A stretch of 43,250 bases of DNA from Veillonellaceae bacterium. GTDB taxonomy: Bacteria > Bacillota_C > Negativicutes > UBA1444. This document shows positions 17,036 through 24,244 of this stretch, piece after piece. A program made the translations under genes and the position numbers. Under the pieces are notes generated by a model. That model had not been told where the DNA came from and searched no databases. It worked only from the letters and a program-made list of their open reading frames with translations. Numbering within the stretch: the first letter of the stretch is position 1; the number at the start of each line of letters is the position of its first letter. Where the stretch lies: NCBI GenBank assembly GCA_012798135.1, contig JAAZNU010000001.1, forward strand, positions 1-43,250. Direction: 5' to 3'.

Positions 17036-17935
17036 TCAGCATATGGTACAGATATGTCCGGCTTTGGCCCAGGCAGGTGTTTGCGTTTCAATCTGGACGG
17101 TGGCATAACGGACGCCCAAGTCACCGTGAATGTGTGAACTGGCCAGTTGCAGCACCGCCTGGCTGTCGGCCCGCTCGTCGACCAGCAGGTGGCAGGAGAG
17201 TGAATGGATGCCTGAGGTGATCGTCCAGATCCGCAAATCGTGGACATTGAGGACCCCGTCGATCTGTTCCAGTTGTGCCTGCACCTGCCGGGCGTTGATG
17301 GTCGCCGGCGTTCCCTCCATCAGGATATGAACGGCCTGTCGGATGACTCCCCAGGCTCCTTTCAGGATCAACACCGCGACGAAAACGCTGATCAGCGGAT
17401 CGGCCAGGTACCAGTTCCAGAAATACATGAGCAGGCCGGCGGCGATCGCTCCGACCGAGCCCAGCGCGTCGCCGAGGACGTGCAGATAGGCGCTGCGCAT
17501 GTTGATGTTGGATTTGACGTCGCCTTGATGCAACAGGGCCCAGGCGCTCAACAGGTTGGCGAGCAGGCCGATCACCGCGATCACCATCATTTGAAGGCTG
17601 CTCACGGGCTCCGGCGACAGGAAGCGATGATAGGCTTCGTAGAGAATCAGGCCGGCGATGACAAACAGGGTGACGCCGTTGAGCAAGGCGGCCAGGATCT
17701 CCACCCGCGAATAACCGTAATGTTTGTCGGCGGTCGGCGGTTTGGCGGCGAGCCACATCGCCAGCAGACTGAAGACCAGCGAACTCACGTCGCTCAGCAT
17801 GTGCCCGGCATCCGACAGCAGGGCCAGACTGTTCGTGGCCAGCCCGCCGAAGAACTCCAGCAGCAGGATGAGTGCGGTGATCCCGATGGCGATGCGCAGA
17901 CCTTTTTTATTGTCCGGGACTTTGTGGTGACTCAT
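17036..17935 (-). CDS. Cation diffusion facilitator (CDF) family metal transporter
   Basis: A 299-residue inner-membrane protein with six hydrophobic segments and a C-terminal cytoplasmic ferredoxin-like domain (about residues 205-285). It resembles CzcD/ZitB zinc exporters. Metal-site motifs are visible: SDAGHMLSD in TM2 and HVLGDALGSVG in TM5. It exports Zn2+ or a similar divalent ion in exchange for protons. ATG 17935 is chosen; a GTG directly before it (17938) is possible. It lies 11 bp after a MarR-family gene, with the Shine-Dalgarno AGGGGG overlapping that gene's stop codon, so the two are co-translated. The MarR protein probably controls it in response to metal. Confidence 0.93.
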   Translation of the reverse strand: MSHHKVPDNKKGLRIAIGITALILLLEFFGGLATNSLALLSDAGHMLSDVSSLVFSLLAMWLAAKPPTADKHYGYSRVEILAALLNGVTLFVIAGLILYEAYHRFLSPEPVSSLQMMVIAVIGLLANLLSAWALLHQGDVKSNINMRSAYLHVLGDALGSVGAIAAGLLMYFWNWYLADPLISVFVAVLILKGAWGVIRQAVHILMEGTPATINARQVQAQLEQIDGVLNVHDLRIWTITSGIHSLSCHLLVDERADSQAVLQLASSHIHGDLGVRYATVQIETQTPAWAKAGHICTIC

Positions 17936-17946
17936 CACCCCACCCC

Positions 17947-18366
17947 CTAAAACGCTTCCGCGTTGATTTTTTTGAGGATGGCCAGGAATTGTTCGCTCTC
18001 TTCCGGCGACAGCGCCGACAGGACTTGTTCGGTCAGGTCCGTGTGATAGCGGTGGTGGTCGGCAAACGCACGCTTCCCTTTTTCAGTCAGGGTGATCAGG
18101 TGAACCCGGCGGTCCTCCTTGACCGGCTGGCGTTCGGCGTATTCGTTCTTTTCCAGACGGTCCACGGTGACCGTGGTGGTGCCGGTGGTCACGCCGAGCT
18201 TTTGGGCCAGACTTTTCATATTCATCGGACCATGCTTGCCCAGGATCTCGATCGCGTGGGCCTCGGACACCGACAGGTCGCTGGACCGGATGACGGAATT
18301 CTCCCAGGACGAAAAATCGTTGAAGAACGTGAACAATTCGGCGGTCATTTCATCTGTGGCACTCAT
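17947..18366 (-). CDS. MarR family transcriptional regulator
   Basis: A 139-residue winged-helix regulator: EAHAIEILGKHGPMNMKSLAQKLGVTTGTTTVTVDRLEKNEYAERQPVKEDRRVHLITLTEKGKRAF covers helix-turn-helix and wing, in pieces at about residues 35-100. The second ATG (18366) is preferred over 18375 because AAAAGGA is 8 nt before it but touches the first. A histidine-rich DHHRYH stretch after the wing could bind metal, which would suit its partner, a CDF metal exporter 11 bp downstream. A 13-bp palindrome lies just upstream. It is likely an autorepressor of the pair, released or activated by zinc (inference). Confidence 0.9.
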   Translation of the reverse strand: MSATDEMTAELFTFFNDFSSWENSVIRSSDLSVSEAHAIEILGKHGPMNMKSLAQKLGVTTGTTTVTVDRLEKNEYAERQPVKEDRRVHLITLTEKGKRAFADHHRYHTDLTEQVLSALSPEESEQFLAILKKINAEAF

Positions 18367-18391
18367 TGCGTTCATCCTTTTCGTTTAAAAT

Positions 18392-18404
18392 TTCAAATGA
18401 TTTG
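18392..18404 (-). promoter_or_regulatory. Candidate MarR operator
   Basis: TCAAATGATTTGA is a perfect palindrome around one central base, about 25 bp upstream of the MarR start. It sits in an AT-rich stretch that must contain the promoter of the MarR-CDF unit. Confidence 0.55.
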
Positions 18405-18489
18405 ATTTTAAGATTGTTTGATATTCTAAATAGATTTTAATGCAGGGCCGGGGGATCTGTCAATGACTTTTTCGTGAGCCGCCGGCGAC

Positions 18490-18518
18490 TTGTACCCCGG
18501 GAAACCCGGGTCTATAAT
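18490..18518 (+). promoter_or_regulatory. Promoter with a palindrome in its spacer
   Basis: A -35 like TTGTAC (18490-18495) and a perfect TATAAT (18513-18518) stand 17 bp apart. The spacer is almost filled by CCCGGGAAACCCGGG (18496-18510), a perfect palindrome around AAA. A protein bound there would control this promoter directly. It drives the leader ORF and acetyltransferase gene downstream. Confidence 0.6.
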
Positions 18519-18551
18519 TAGAAACGAGTCTGAGTGAAGGGGTGAGATATT

Positions 18552-18599
18552 ATGTTGCGCATCTGTTGTTCCGCCGCTGGTTATGACGGCGTGACATAG
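18552..18599 (+). CDS. Possible 15-residue leader peptide before the acetyltransferase gene
   Basis: MLRICCSAAGYDGVT, with a strong AAGGGGTGAG Shine-Dalgarno 5 nt before its ATG. It ends 26 bp before the acetyltransferase start and lies about 30 nt after the predicted transcription start. Short leader ORFs that stall ribosomes control many antibiotic-resistance genes. A weak CGCCG/CGGCG hairpin (18572-18576 with 18587-18591) lies inside it. The position and the ribosome site argue for translation. There is no direct evidence of stalling. Confidence 0.45.
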   Translation: MLRICCSAAGYDGVT

Positions 18600-18625
18600 T
18601 ATTTGAATGAAAGAAGGAATCACTG

Positions 18626-19270
18626 ATGAAATTGGACCCCGACAAGATTTATCCCCGCGAGCAGGATCATAGCACCTGCTATCTGAAGAGCATCATTGCG
18701 AATCCCAACGTCAGCGTTGGCGATTTTACGTTTTACCATGATTTTGCTGATCCCCGGGAGTTTGAACGCAAAAACATCCTCTATCAGTATCCGATCAATC
18801 ACGACCGGCTGATGATCGGCAAGTATTGTTCCATCGCCTGCGGGGCGAAGTTCCTGTTCAATTCCGCCAACCATACGTTGACGTCCCTGTCGACCTATCC
18901 CTTTCCGTTGTTTGCGGAATGGGACGAAACGATGCGGGTGACCGAGGCCTGGGACAACAAAGGGGACATTGTGGTCGGCAACGATGTTTGGATCGGGTAT
19001 GAGGCCGTGATCCTGGCCGGCGTTCGCATCGGCGACGGCGCGGTGATCGGCACCCGGTCGGTGGTCACCCGGGATGTGCCGCCTTACGCCATTGTCGGTG
19101 GCGCGCCGGCCCGGCTGATCCGGAAACGGTTCGATGAAGCCACGATCAGCGCCTTGCTGGATATCCGGTGGTGGGACTGGGACCCGCACAAGGTGAGCGA
19201 ACACCTGTCGGCTATCCGGAGCGGGAAGGTCGATGAACTGCAGGCGGCCAATACAAAAGACGAACCCTAA
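18626..19270 (+). CDS. Vat/CatB-type xenobiotic O-acetyltransferase
   Basis: A 214-residue left-handed beta-helix acetyltransferase using acetyl-CoA. It matches the streptogramin A/chloramphenicol (Vat/CatB) group: YYPIN-like N-terminal region with [18 protein letters not shown], the catalytic His83 in FNSANHTL, a [50 protein letters not shown] hexapeptide run at about 118-167 (quoted in part by the motifs GNDVWIG and GGAPARLIR), and WWDWD in the C-terminal helix region. ATG 18626 has AGAAGGA 7 nt upstream. It acetylates a hydroxyl on an antibiotic or on an unknown natural substrate. Whether it gives resistance cannot be told from sequence. It has its own promoter, a possible leader peptide and a terminator. 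Confidence 0.88.
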   Translation: MKLDPDKIYPREQDHSTCYLKSIIANPNVSVGDFTFYHDFADPREFERKNILYQYPINHDRLMIGKYCSIACGAKFLFNSANHTLTSLSTYPFPLFAEWDETMRVTEAWDNKGDIVVGNDVWIGYEAVILAGVRIGDGAVIGTRSVVTRDVPPYAIVGGAPARLIRKRFDEATISALLDIRWWDWDPHKVSEHLSAIRSGKVDELQAANTKDEP

Positions 19271-19274
19271 TACA

Positions 19275-19307
19275 CAGGGGGTGGGCATGGTCACATGCCC
19301 GCCCCTG
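19275..19307 (+). terminator. Hairpin terminator after the acetyltransferase gene
   Basis: Arms CAGGGG and GGGCATG (19275-19289) pair with CATGCCC and CCCCTG (19294-19307) around a GTCA loop, with a small internal bulge. There is no clear T run, so termination may be partial. Confidence 0.55.
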
Positions 19308-19379
19308 CATATTATGGTGTTCCTGATCGTTGCCAGCAGGCGCTGATTTTGGTATATTGGTTTCGGAAAAAAGAAAGAA

Positions 19380-19397
19380 TTTTAAGATAACTTAAAA
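19380..19397. promoter_or_regulatory. AT-rich inverted repeat
   Basis: TTTTAAG (19380-19386), ATAA, CTTAAAA (19391-19397). It lies 14 bp before a 56-codon ORF and could be an operator for that ORF or for the NimA-like gene. No clear -10/-35 pair was found next to it. Confidence 0.35.
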
Positions 19398-19410
19398 CGG
19401 TCGCTTATAG

Positions 19411-19581
19411 ATGCGGGCGAAAATGAAGTCTATCTTGGACGAAAGAATAGCCGTCCCGGTGCACGCGGCCATGGTGGAAGAGTCTGAAAAAATTGAGGAA
19501 GAGCGGATCGGCGTGGGAACGCACGAACGTTATCACGAAATGCTGAAGGAATTCCGGCGCGGATATCTTTCGACTGAGTGA
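19411..19581 (+). CDS. Small hypothetical protein
   Basis: A 56-residue ORF rich in charged residues (KSILDERIAVPVHAAMVEES..., YHEMLKEFRRGY) that would form amphipathic helices. It ends 29 bp before the NimA-like gene. No Shine-Dalgarno is seen at its ATG or at Met5 (19423), and a stop codon lies directly before the ATG. No family recognised. The codon use looks coding, so it may be a real small gene or the end of a degraded one. Confidence 0.35.
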   Translation: MRAKMKSILDERIAVPVHAAMVEESEKIEEERIGVGTHERYHEMLKEFRRGYLSTE

Positions 19582-19609
19582 GCCGATTCCGGCAAGGGGA
19601 GGAAACAAG

Positions 19610-20065
19610 ATGCGACGACAGGATTTGGCTCTATCGGCGGAAGAAACGTTGGCGATTGTAGACCAGGTCCAGTTTGCGGTGCTGTCCCTGGTGGACGCGG
19701 CGGGACGGCCGTATGGCGTTCCCCTGGACTATGTGCGCCGCGGTCCGGTGTTGTACTTTCACGGAGCCCGGGAGGGACGCAAGGTGAGCGCCATGCAAAA
19801 GAATCCCCGGGGCTGTGCGGTCATCATCGGCGATAACGAAATCATTCCCGAAAAGCTGGGTCGGCATTACAAAACGGTGATTGTCGAAGGTGCGATCGAA
19901 CTGATCGACGACCCGGACGCGAAGCGACAGGTGATGACCTGGGTGGTGGAGCGCAAAAGTCCCGACTATATGGGACGCGGCCAAAGAGTGATCGAGAAGA
20001 TGCTGGACCGGGTCCTGGTCTATAAAATGAGCATGGAGACCGTGAGCGGGAAGCACGGTCTTTGA
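19610..20065 (+). CDS. Pyridoxamine 5'-phosphate oxidase-fold protein, NimA-like
   Basis: A 151-residue split-barrel flavin-binding protein. The pattern fits the NimA/PNPOx-like group: an N-terminal RRQDLALSAEETLAIVDQ, QFAVLSLVDAAGRPYGVPLDYV, LYFHGAREGRKVSAMQKNP, and YKTVIVEGAIELIDDPDAKRQ (parts of about residues 18-110). Members bind FMN, F420 or heme; the Nim subgroup is linked to nitroimidazole reduction in anaerobes. The reaction here is unknown. ATG 19610 has AAGGGGAGG upstream. It has a strong terminator and may be monocistronic. Confidence 0.85.
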   Translation: MRRQDLALSAEETLAIVDQVQFAVLSLVDAAGRPYGVPLDYVRRGPVLYFHGAREGRKVSAMQKNPRGCAVIIGDNEIIPEKLGRHYKTVIVEGAIELIDDPDAKRQVMTWVVERKSPDYMGRGQRVIEKMLDRVLVYKMSMETVSGKHGL

Positions 20066-20072
20066 GATGGCT

Positions 20073-20103
20073 ACCGGCGGGCGCGGGCCCGCCGGTTTTT
20101 ATT
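20073..20103 (+). terminator. Rho-independent terminator between convergent genes
   Basis: A perfect 10-bp GC stem (20073-20082 with 20087-20096), a GCGG loop and a TTTTTATTT tail. It ends directly beside the stop codon of the minus-strand regulator. Confidence 0.9.
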
Positions 20104-21423
20104 TCAGCCCAGGTGCAGGCGGATGATTCGGCTGGGCCGGCCCGAGCCGCCCATGACCCGCTTGCCGATGATCTTGCTGTAGCCGTGGGCGGCGAATTTT
20201 TCGATGATCCGGTTCATGGTCCGGATCGTGACCCCGAACAACGGCGCCAGTTCGTTGATGGTAAACTCGTTCTTGCCATGTTGGGCGGCAATGCAGTGCA
20301 GCTTAAAGACAGTATTGATGCTGACGCCGACTTTTTCCGAGATGCGCAGAAATTTTTCGTCGACGCTGGGGGTTGGCGGGTCCGCTGTTGGGGCGACGTT
20401 GGCCAGCGGGCCGATGATTTTTTTGCCGTTGTAGACGATGAAGGCCAGGTTGCCGCCTTTTTTGCCGGCATGGAGCATGCCGCGGGTGGCGCCGCACTTG
20501 GCCTCGTTGGCGGTTTTCCCGTAGCCGATGCCAATGCTGATGGTGCTGGCAGTATTCGTTTGCACGGCGTGTAGCAGGTCGATGCCTTTCAGATGATTGG
20601 TTTCATTTTCCAGCAACTGCACGGTGGTAAACAGCAGATAGTTTCTGTCGCCGCTTTCGATGACCGCCGCCTGGATCCGTTGGGCGAACAGGTAGATTTG
20701 CTCCGACACTTTCGTACGGTTCAGGGCGGCCTGATAATCGTCGTCGGCCAACAGGGACAGTTCGTTGGTGGGATCGATCTGGATGCAGATGGCCGCCAGC
20801 TGGCTTTGCTGGCTCACTTTGACCAGATATTTCAGCTGCAGCTTGTACAGGGTTTCCCGGATGATGTTGGCGGTCGGTACCAGCAGCAGGCAAGGGATGG
20901 AACACGCGCACAATTCGTCGTACGCGCCCTGCAAGGCGGTGATGCAACACGAAACATGATTTTCACGGTAATTCCGCTTGTGAAAATCGCAGATGCGGGC
21001 CTGGTAACCGGCGGTCGGCTGGTTCTCTTCCGCAATGTAGATTTTCCGCTGGTCGACGGGTACGCCGATTTCCGTGTACACTTCATGGAGCAGGTCCTGA
21101 TCGTAGGTATCGACGCTGATGTTGCAGATATCATAGTCGGTCCAGAGCTTGGCGTACAGTAACACCCGCATCAGGGAACCGCCGCTGCGAGGCACATACT
21201 CCCAAGGCACCGACGGTTTGATAAATTTGCCGGCCAAGTTGTACGGCGTCTTGCCGGTGAACAGCAGGGTATCCACCTCGAGCTGGTGATATTTCAGGAT
21301 GTCGGGAGTTTCCGAGTAGATGGAATAAATATATTCCACCGGCTCAATCTGTGGGAAGTCCTTCTGGATGATTTGTCGGGTTTTGGCCACAATTTTGGAC
21401 GGGCCGATAATTCCAACTTTCAT
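20104..21423 (-). CDS. Putative transcriptional regulator with GGDEF/GTP-cyclohydrolase-III-like domain and winged helix
   Basis: A 439-residue protein in three parts. Residues 1-110 form a sensor-like alpha/beta domain (MKVGIIGPSKIVAKTRQII). Residues about 205-335 resemble a nucleotidyl-cyclase palm: a first strand with LAAICIQIDPTNE, then SIGIGYGKTANEAKCGATRGMLHAGKKG, then LAFIVYNGKKIIGPL. The GGDEF signature itself is missing, so it is probably a ligand-binding relic. Residues about 370-435 form a winged helix (TINELAPLFGVTIRTMNRIIEKF). ATG 21423 has AAAGGAG upstream; the frame extends to 21456. It is divergent from the M20-DsdA-racemase operon, which it probably controls through the CGGGACAAT repeats between them. 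The ligand is unknown. Confidence 0.65.
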   Translation of the reverse strand: MKVGIIGPSKIVAKTRQIIQKDFPQIEPVEYIYSIYSETPDILKYHQLEVDTLLFTGKTPYNLAGKFIKPSVPWEYVPRSGGSLMRVLLYAKLWTDYDICNISVDTYDQDLLHEVYTEIGVPVDQRKIYIAEENQPTAGYQARICDFHKRNYRENHVSCCITALQGAYDELCACSIPCLLLVPTANIIRETLYKLQLKYLVKVSQQSQLAAICIQIDPTNELSLLADDDYQAALNRTKVSEQIYLFAQRIQAAVIESGDRNYLLFTTVQLLENETNHLKGIDLLHAVQTNTASTISIGIGYGKTANEAKCGATRGMLHAGKKGGNLAFIVYNGKKIIGPLANVAPTADPPTPSVDEKFLRISEKVGVSINTVFKLHCIAAQHGKNEFTINELAPLFGVTIRTMNRIIEKFAAHGYSKIIGKRVMGGSGRPSRIIRLHLG

Positions 21424-21482
21424 TGCCGTACTCCTTTTTTTTTTATGAAAGATCAATAAGTGTCAGGCCTGCCGGCTTGGCA

Positions 21483-21549
21483 TTCGGGACAATTTCGGGA
21501 CAATATTAGGGCGCAGCCTTTATTCGTATAATAACATTAATCGGACAAT
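21483..21549 (+). promoter_or_regulatory. Promoter of the M20-DsdA operon with tandem activator-like repeats
   Basis: TTCGGGACAAT is repeated exactly in tandem (21483-21493 and 21494-21504). A -10 TATAAT lies at 21526-21531 without a good -35. The repeats centre about 44 bp before the expected start, the place of a class II activator. A third copy of the core, CGGACAAT, is at 21542-21549. The divergent regulator gene starts at 21423. Confidence 0.6.
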
Positions 21550-21609
21550 TCGCAAAGTATTAATTCGACCCCCAGGCGAATCTCAGCAAAGTTGAAGGAG
21601 GAACGGCGA

Positions 21610-22752
21610 ATGGAACAGTTGCTGAAGAGCATCGAGGCCAAACACGACAAAATGGTCAAATTCCTGGAGACGTTGGTCAACATTGATTCGGGCAATGACT
21701 GCCCGGAGGGCGTCGCGAAGGTTGCTCGCATTGTTGGCGACAAGCTGCGGGAAATGCAGTTCAATGTGGAATATCTGGAGTATCCGGGCGTTTGTACCCA
21801 TTTGCTGGCGCATAAGAAAGGGACCGGCGATAAAGAGGTCATGATTATCGGCCACATGGACACTTTGTTCCCGATGGGGACGGCAGCGACCCGCCCGTTC
21901 ACCATCAGGGACGACAAGGCTTACGGACCGGGCGTTCTGGACATGAAGGGCGGCATTACGATCGCGTTGTTTGCGCTGGAAGCCTTGTATGAATCCGGCT
22001 GGAACGACAAGAATGTCACCATCCTGTTTGCCGGCGATGAGGAGTTTGCCCATCCCAAGACCAACGCGCCGGAGCTGTTCGAAAAACACGCCCGCGGCAA
22101 GGACGCGGTGTTCAACATGGAAACCGCCAGCGCCGGCCGGGCGGTTCTGGTCGGCCGCAAAGGGAACATCCATCCGGAATTGATCGTTAAAGGGATATCC
22201 GCCCATGCCGGCGCGGATCTGGATAAAGGGGCCAGCGCCATCGTGGAATTGGCGCACAAGATTATCGCTGTCAACAATTTGACGGATTTCAGCCGAGGCC
22301 TCACTTTTAACTGCGGCGTTATCAAAGGCGGTACTGTGGCCAACGCGGTGGCCGACTACGCCAGCGTCGTCATTGACATGCGCTATCTGACGGTAGCCGA
22401 CGGCGAGTACGGGATCGAGAGTCTGCGCAAAATCGCCGCCCAAAGCGTGATTCCCGGCACGACCACGGAAGTGGCAAACCTGCGGGAACGGTTCACGCCG
22501 ATGGAAGTGACGGCAGGAAACCTGAAACTCTATGAAATCGTGAAGGAACAAGGCAGGAAACTGGGGCTGGACATCGAGAAGAAAGTAGGCGGCGGCGCCT
22601 CCGACGCCGGCTGGACGGTCCGGGCCGGCGCACCGTCGATCTGCTCGATGGGCGCTTTGGGAGCGCTCAATCACAGCGAGCGCGAATACATCGTTCTGGC
22701 GGGACTCGTCGAACGGGCGAAGCTGCTGGCCTTGTCCGTGGACGCGGTCTGA
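21610..22752 (+). CDS. M20 family metallohydrolase, carboxypeptidase G2-like
   Basis: A 380-residue di-zinc hydrolase. Ligands and catalytic acid are all visible: His82/Asp84 (IGHMDTLF), bridging Asp111 ([10 protein letters not shown]), Glu144/Glu145 (AGDEEFAHP), a later glutamate in NMETAS, and a C-terminal His in [15 protein letters not shown] marks the dimerisation domain. The [10 protein letters not shown] form and length place it with glutamate carboxypeptidase and N-acylamino acid hydrolases rather than aminopeptidases. ATG 21610 has GAAGGAGG upstream. It is followed by D-serine dehydratase and two racemase-like genes. It is 38% or so alike by eye to the M20 at 26654 in motif order, so they are paralogues (estimate from motifs only). 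It probably releases free amino acids from N-acyl or dipeptide substrates. Confidence 0.9.
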   Translation: MEQLLKSIEAKHDKMVKFLETLVNIDSGNDCPEGVAKVARIVGDKLREMQFNVEYLEYPGVCTHLLAHKKGTGDKEVMIIGHMDTLFPMGTAATRPFTIRDDKAYGPGVLDMKGGITIALFALEALYESGWNDKNVTILFAGDEEFAHPKTNAPELFEKHARGKDAVFNMETASAGRAVLVGRKGNIHPELIVKGISAHAGADLDKGASAIVELAHKIIAVNNLTDFSRGLTFNCGVIKGGTVANAVADYASVVIDMRYLTVADGEYGIESLRKIAAQSVIPGTTTEVANLRERFTPMEVTAGNLKLYEIVKEQGRKLGLDIEKKVGGGASDAGWTVRAGAPSICSMGALGALNHSEREYIVLAGLVERAKLLALSVDAV

Positions 22753-22792
22753 ACCGGACAAATTGAATCAGGGTAAGAAGGAAGGGAAGCCA

Positions 22793-24118
22793 ATGGAAAA
22801 CAGTAACATCCTGGGGCGGACTTTGCCGGAATGGATCCGGGATTATCCGCTACTGGCGGAACTCGTTGCTTTGCGCGAGGTTTGGTGGGAGAATCCCGCC
22901 TGTGTGGACACGACGGCTTCCCTGCCGCTGTCGTTGGGACTGGCGAATGTCGAGGATGCGGAGCGTCGGTTGCAGCGGTTTGCACCTTACATCGCCAAGG
23001 CGTTCCCGGAAACACAGGGAACGGCGGGAATCATCGAGTCGCCCCTGGTGGCGGTTTCACGCATGCAGGCGGCGCTGGAGGCGCGGAGCGGCCGAAAAAT
23101 CGCCGGGAGTCTCTATGCGAAATATGACAGCCATCTACCGATCGCCGGTTCGATCAAGGCCCGGGGCGGCGTCTACGAAGTGCTGAAAGTGGCGGAACAA
23201 CTGGCCATCAAGCAGGGGATGCTGACGGAGAACGACGATTACGCGATCATCGACAGCGAGCCGTTCCGGCAACTGTATTCCCGTTACTCGATCGCCGTCG
23301 GCTCGACGGGCAATCTGGGTCTGAGCATCGGCATCATGAGCGCAAAACTGGGCTTTCGAGTGACGGTGCACATGTCGGCGGACGCCAAAGCCTGGAAAAA
23401 GGAGCTGCTGCGCTCCAAAGGCGTGCGCGTCGTCGAATACGCGGCGGATTTTTCACAGGCGGTGGCCGCCGGCCGACAGCAGTCGCAGCAAGAGCCGAAC
23501 AGTCATTTTATCGACGACGAGAATTCGTCGGATTTATTCCTGGGCTATGCGGTGGCGGCCCTGCGCCTGCAACGGCAGCTGGCTGAGCAACAAATCGCCG
23601 TCGACGCCAGCCATCCCTTGTATGTGTATCTGCCCTGCGGCGTCGGCGGTTCGCCCGGCGGCATCACCTTCGGCCTGAAACTGCTGTTCGGAAAACATGT
23701 TCACTGCTACTTCGCCGAGCCGACGCACGCGCCGGCGATGCTGCTGGGGCTTATGACCGGCTTGCACGACGCGGTGTCGGTCCAGGATTTCGGCATCGAC
23801 AACATTACGGCGGCGGATGGGTTGGCGGTCGGCCGGCCATCCGGCTTTGTCGGCAAGAACGTGGGGCAGCTCATTAGCGGAGTGTACACGGTGGAGGATG
23901 ATGAGATGTATCGGCTGCTCAGTCTGCTGGCCGATACCGAGAACGTTTTCCTGGAACCGTCCGCCTTGGCCGGATTTGCCGGACCGGCCCGCCTGCCGCA
24001 GGCGCCGGCGGGGGCTACGCAGATTGCCTGGACGACCGGCGGCAGTATGGTGCCGTCGTCGATCATGGACGAATTTTATGCCAAAGGGCGCGCATTGCGG
24101 GAAAAATCCGACAAATAA
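22793..24118 (+). CDS. dsdA: D-serine dehydratase (D-serine ammonia-lyase)
   Basis: A PLP enzyme converting D-serine (and often D-threonine) to pyruvate (or 2-oxobutyrate) and ammonia in the cytoplasm. The 441-residue sequence is full length. The PLP lysine is Lys122 in [11 protein letters not shown], and the phosphate loop [11 protein letters not shown] is at 170-180. Other DsdA signatures are [40 protein letters not shown] and [11 protein letters not shown] 22793 has AAGGAAGGGAAG upstream. It lies 40 bp after the M20 gene in one operon. Its pyruvate could feed the pyruvate:ferredoxin oxidoreductase 5 kb downstream. A partial CGGACAAA box at 22755 lies in the gap. Confidence 0.96.
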   Translation: MENSNILGRTLPEWIRDYPLLAELVALREVWWENPACVDTTASLPLSLGLANVEDAERRLQRFAPYIAKAFPETQGTAGIIESPLVAVSRMQAALEARSGRKIAGSLYAKYDSHLPIAGSIKARGGVYEVLKVAEQLAIKQGMLTENDDYAIIDSEPFRQLYSRYSIAVGSTGNLGLSIGIMSAKLGFRVTVHMSADAKAWKKELLRSKGVRVVEYAADFSQAVAAGRQQSQQEPNSHFIDDENSSDLFLGYAVAALRLQRQLAEQQIAVDASHPLYVYLPCGVGGSPGGITFGLKLLFGKHVHCYFAEPTHAPAMLLGLMTGLHDAVSVQDFGIDNITAADGLAVGRPSGFVGKNVGQLISGVYTVEDDEMYRLLSLLADTENVFLEPSALAGFAGPARLPQAPAGATQIAWTTGGSMVPSSIMDEFYAKGRALREKSDK

Positions 24119-24134
24119 TTTGGGACGACTTATG

Positions 24135-24168
24135 GACAATATATTGTCGCGAACAATATTACTATAAT
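24135..24168 (+). promoter_or_regulatory. Promoter-operator region before the racemase pair
   Basis: GACAATATATTGTC (24135-24148) is a perfect 14-bp palindrome whose half-site GGACAAT resembles the CGGGACAAT boxes at 21483. A further GAACAATATT follows at 24151, and a TATAAT -10 at 24163-24168. This suggests the two racemase genes have a second, regulated promoter although they follow dsdA. Confidence 0.55.
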
Positions 24169-24244
24169 ATAGCAAAAGAATTCTTTTTTGAGGGCGTTTG
24201 TGTGGATGGAAAAAACACGCAACGCACATAGAGGGGGGAATGAA

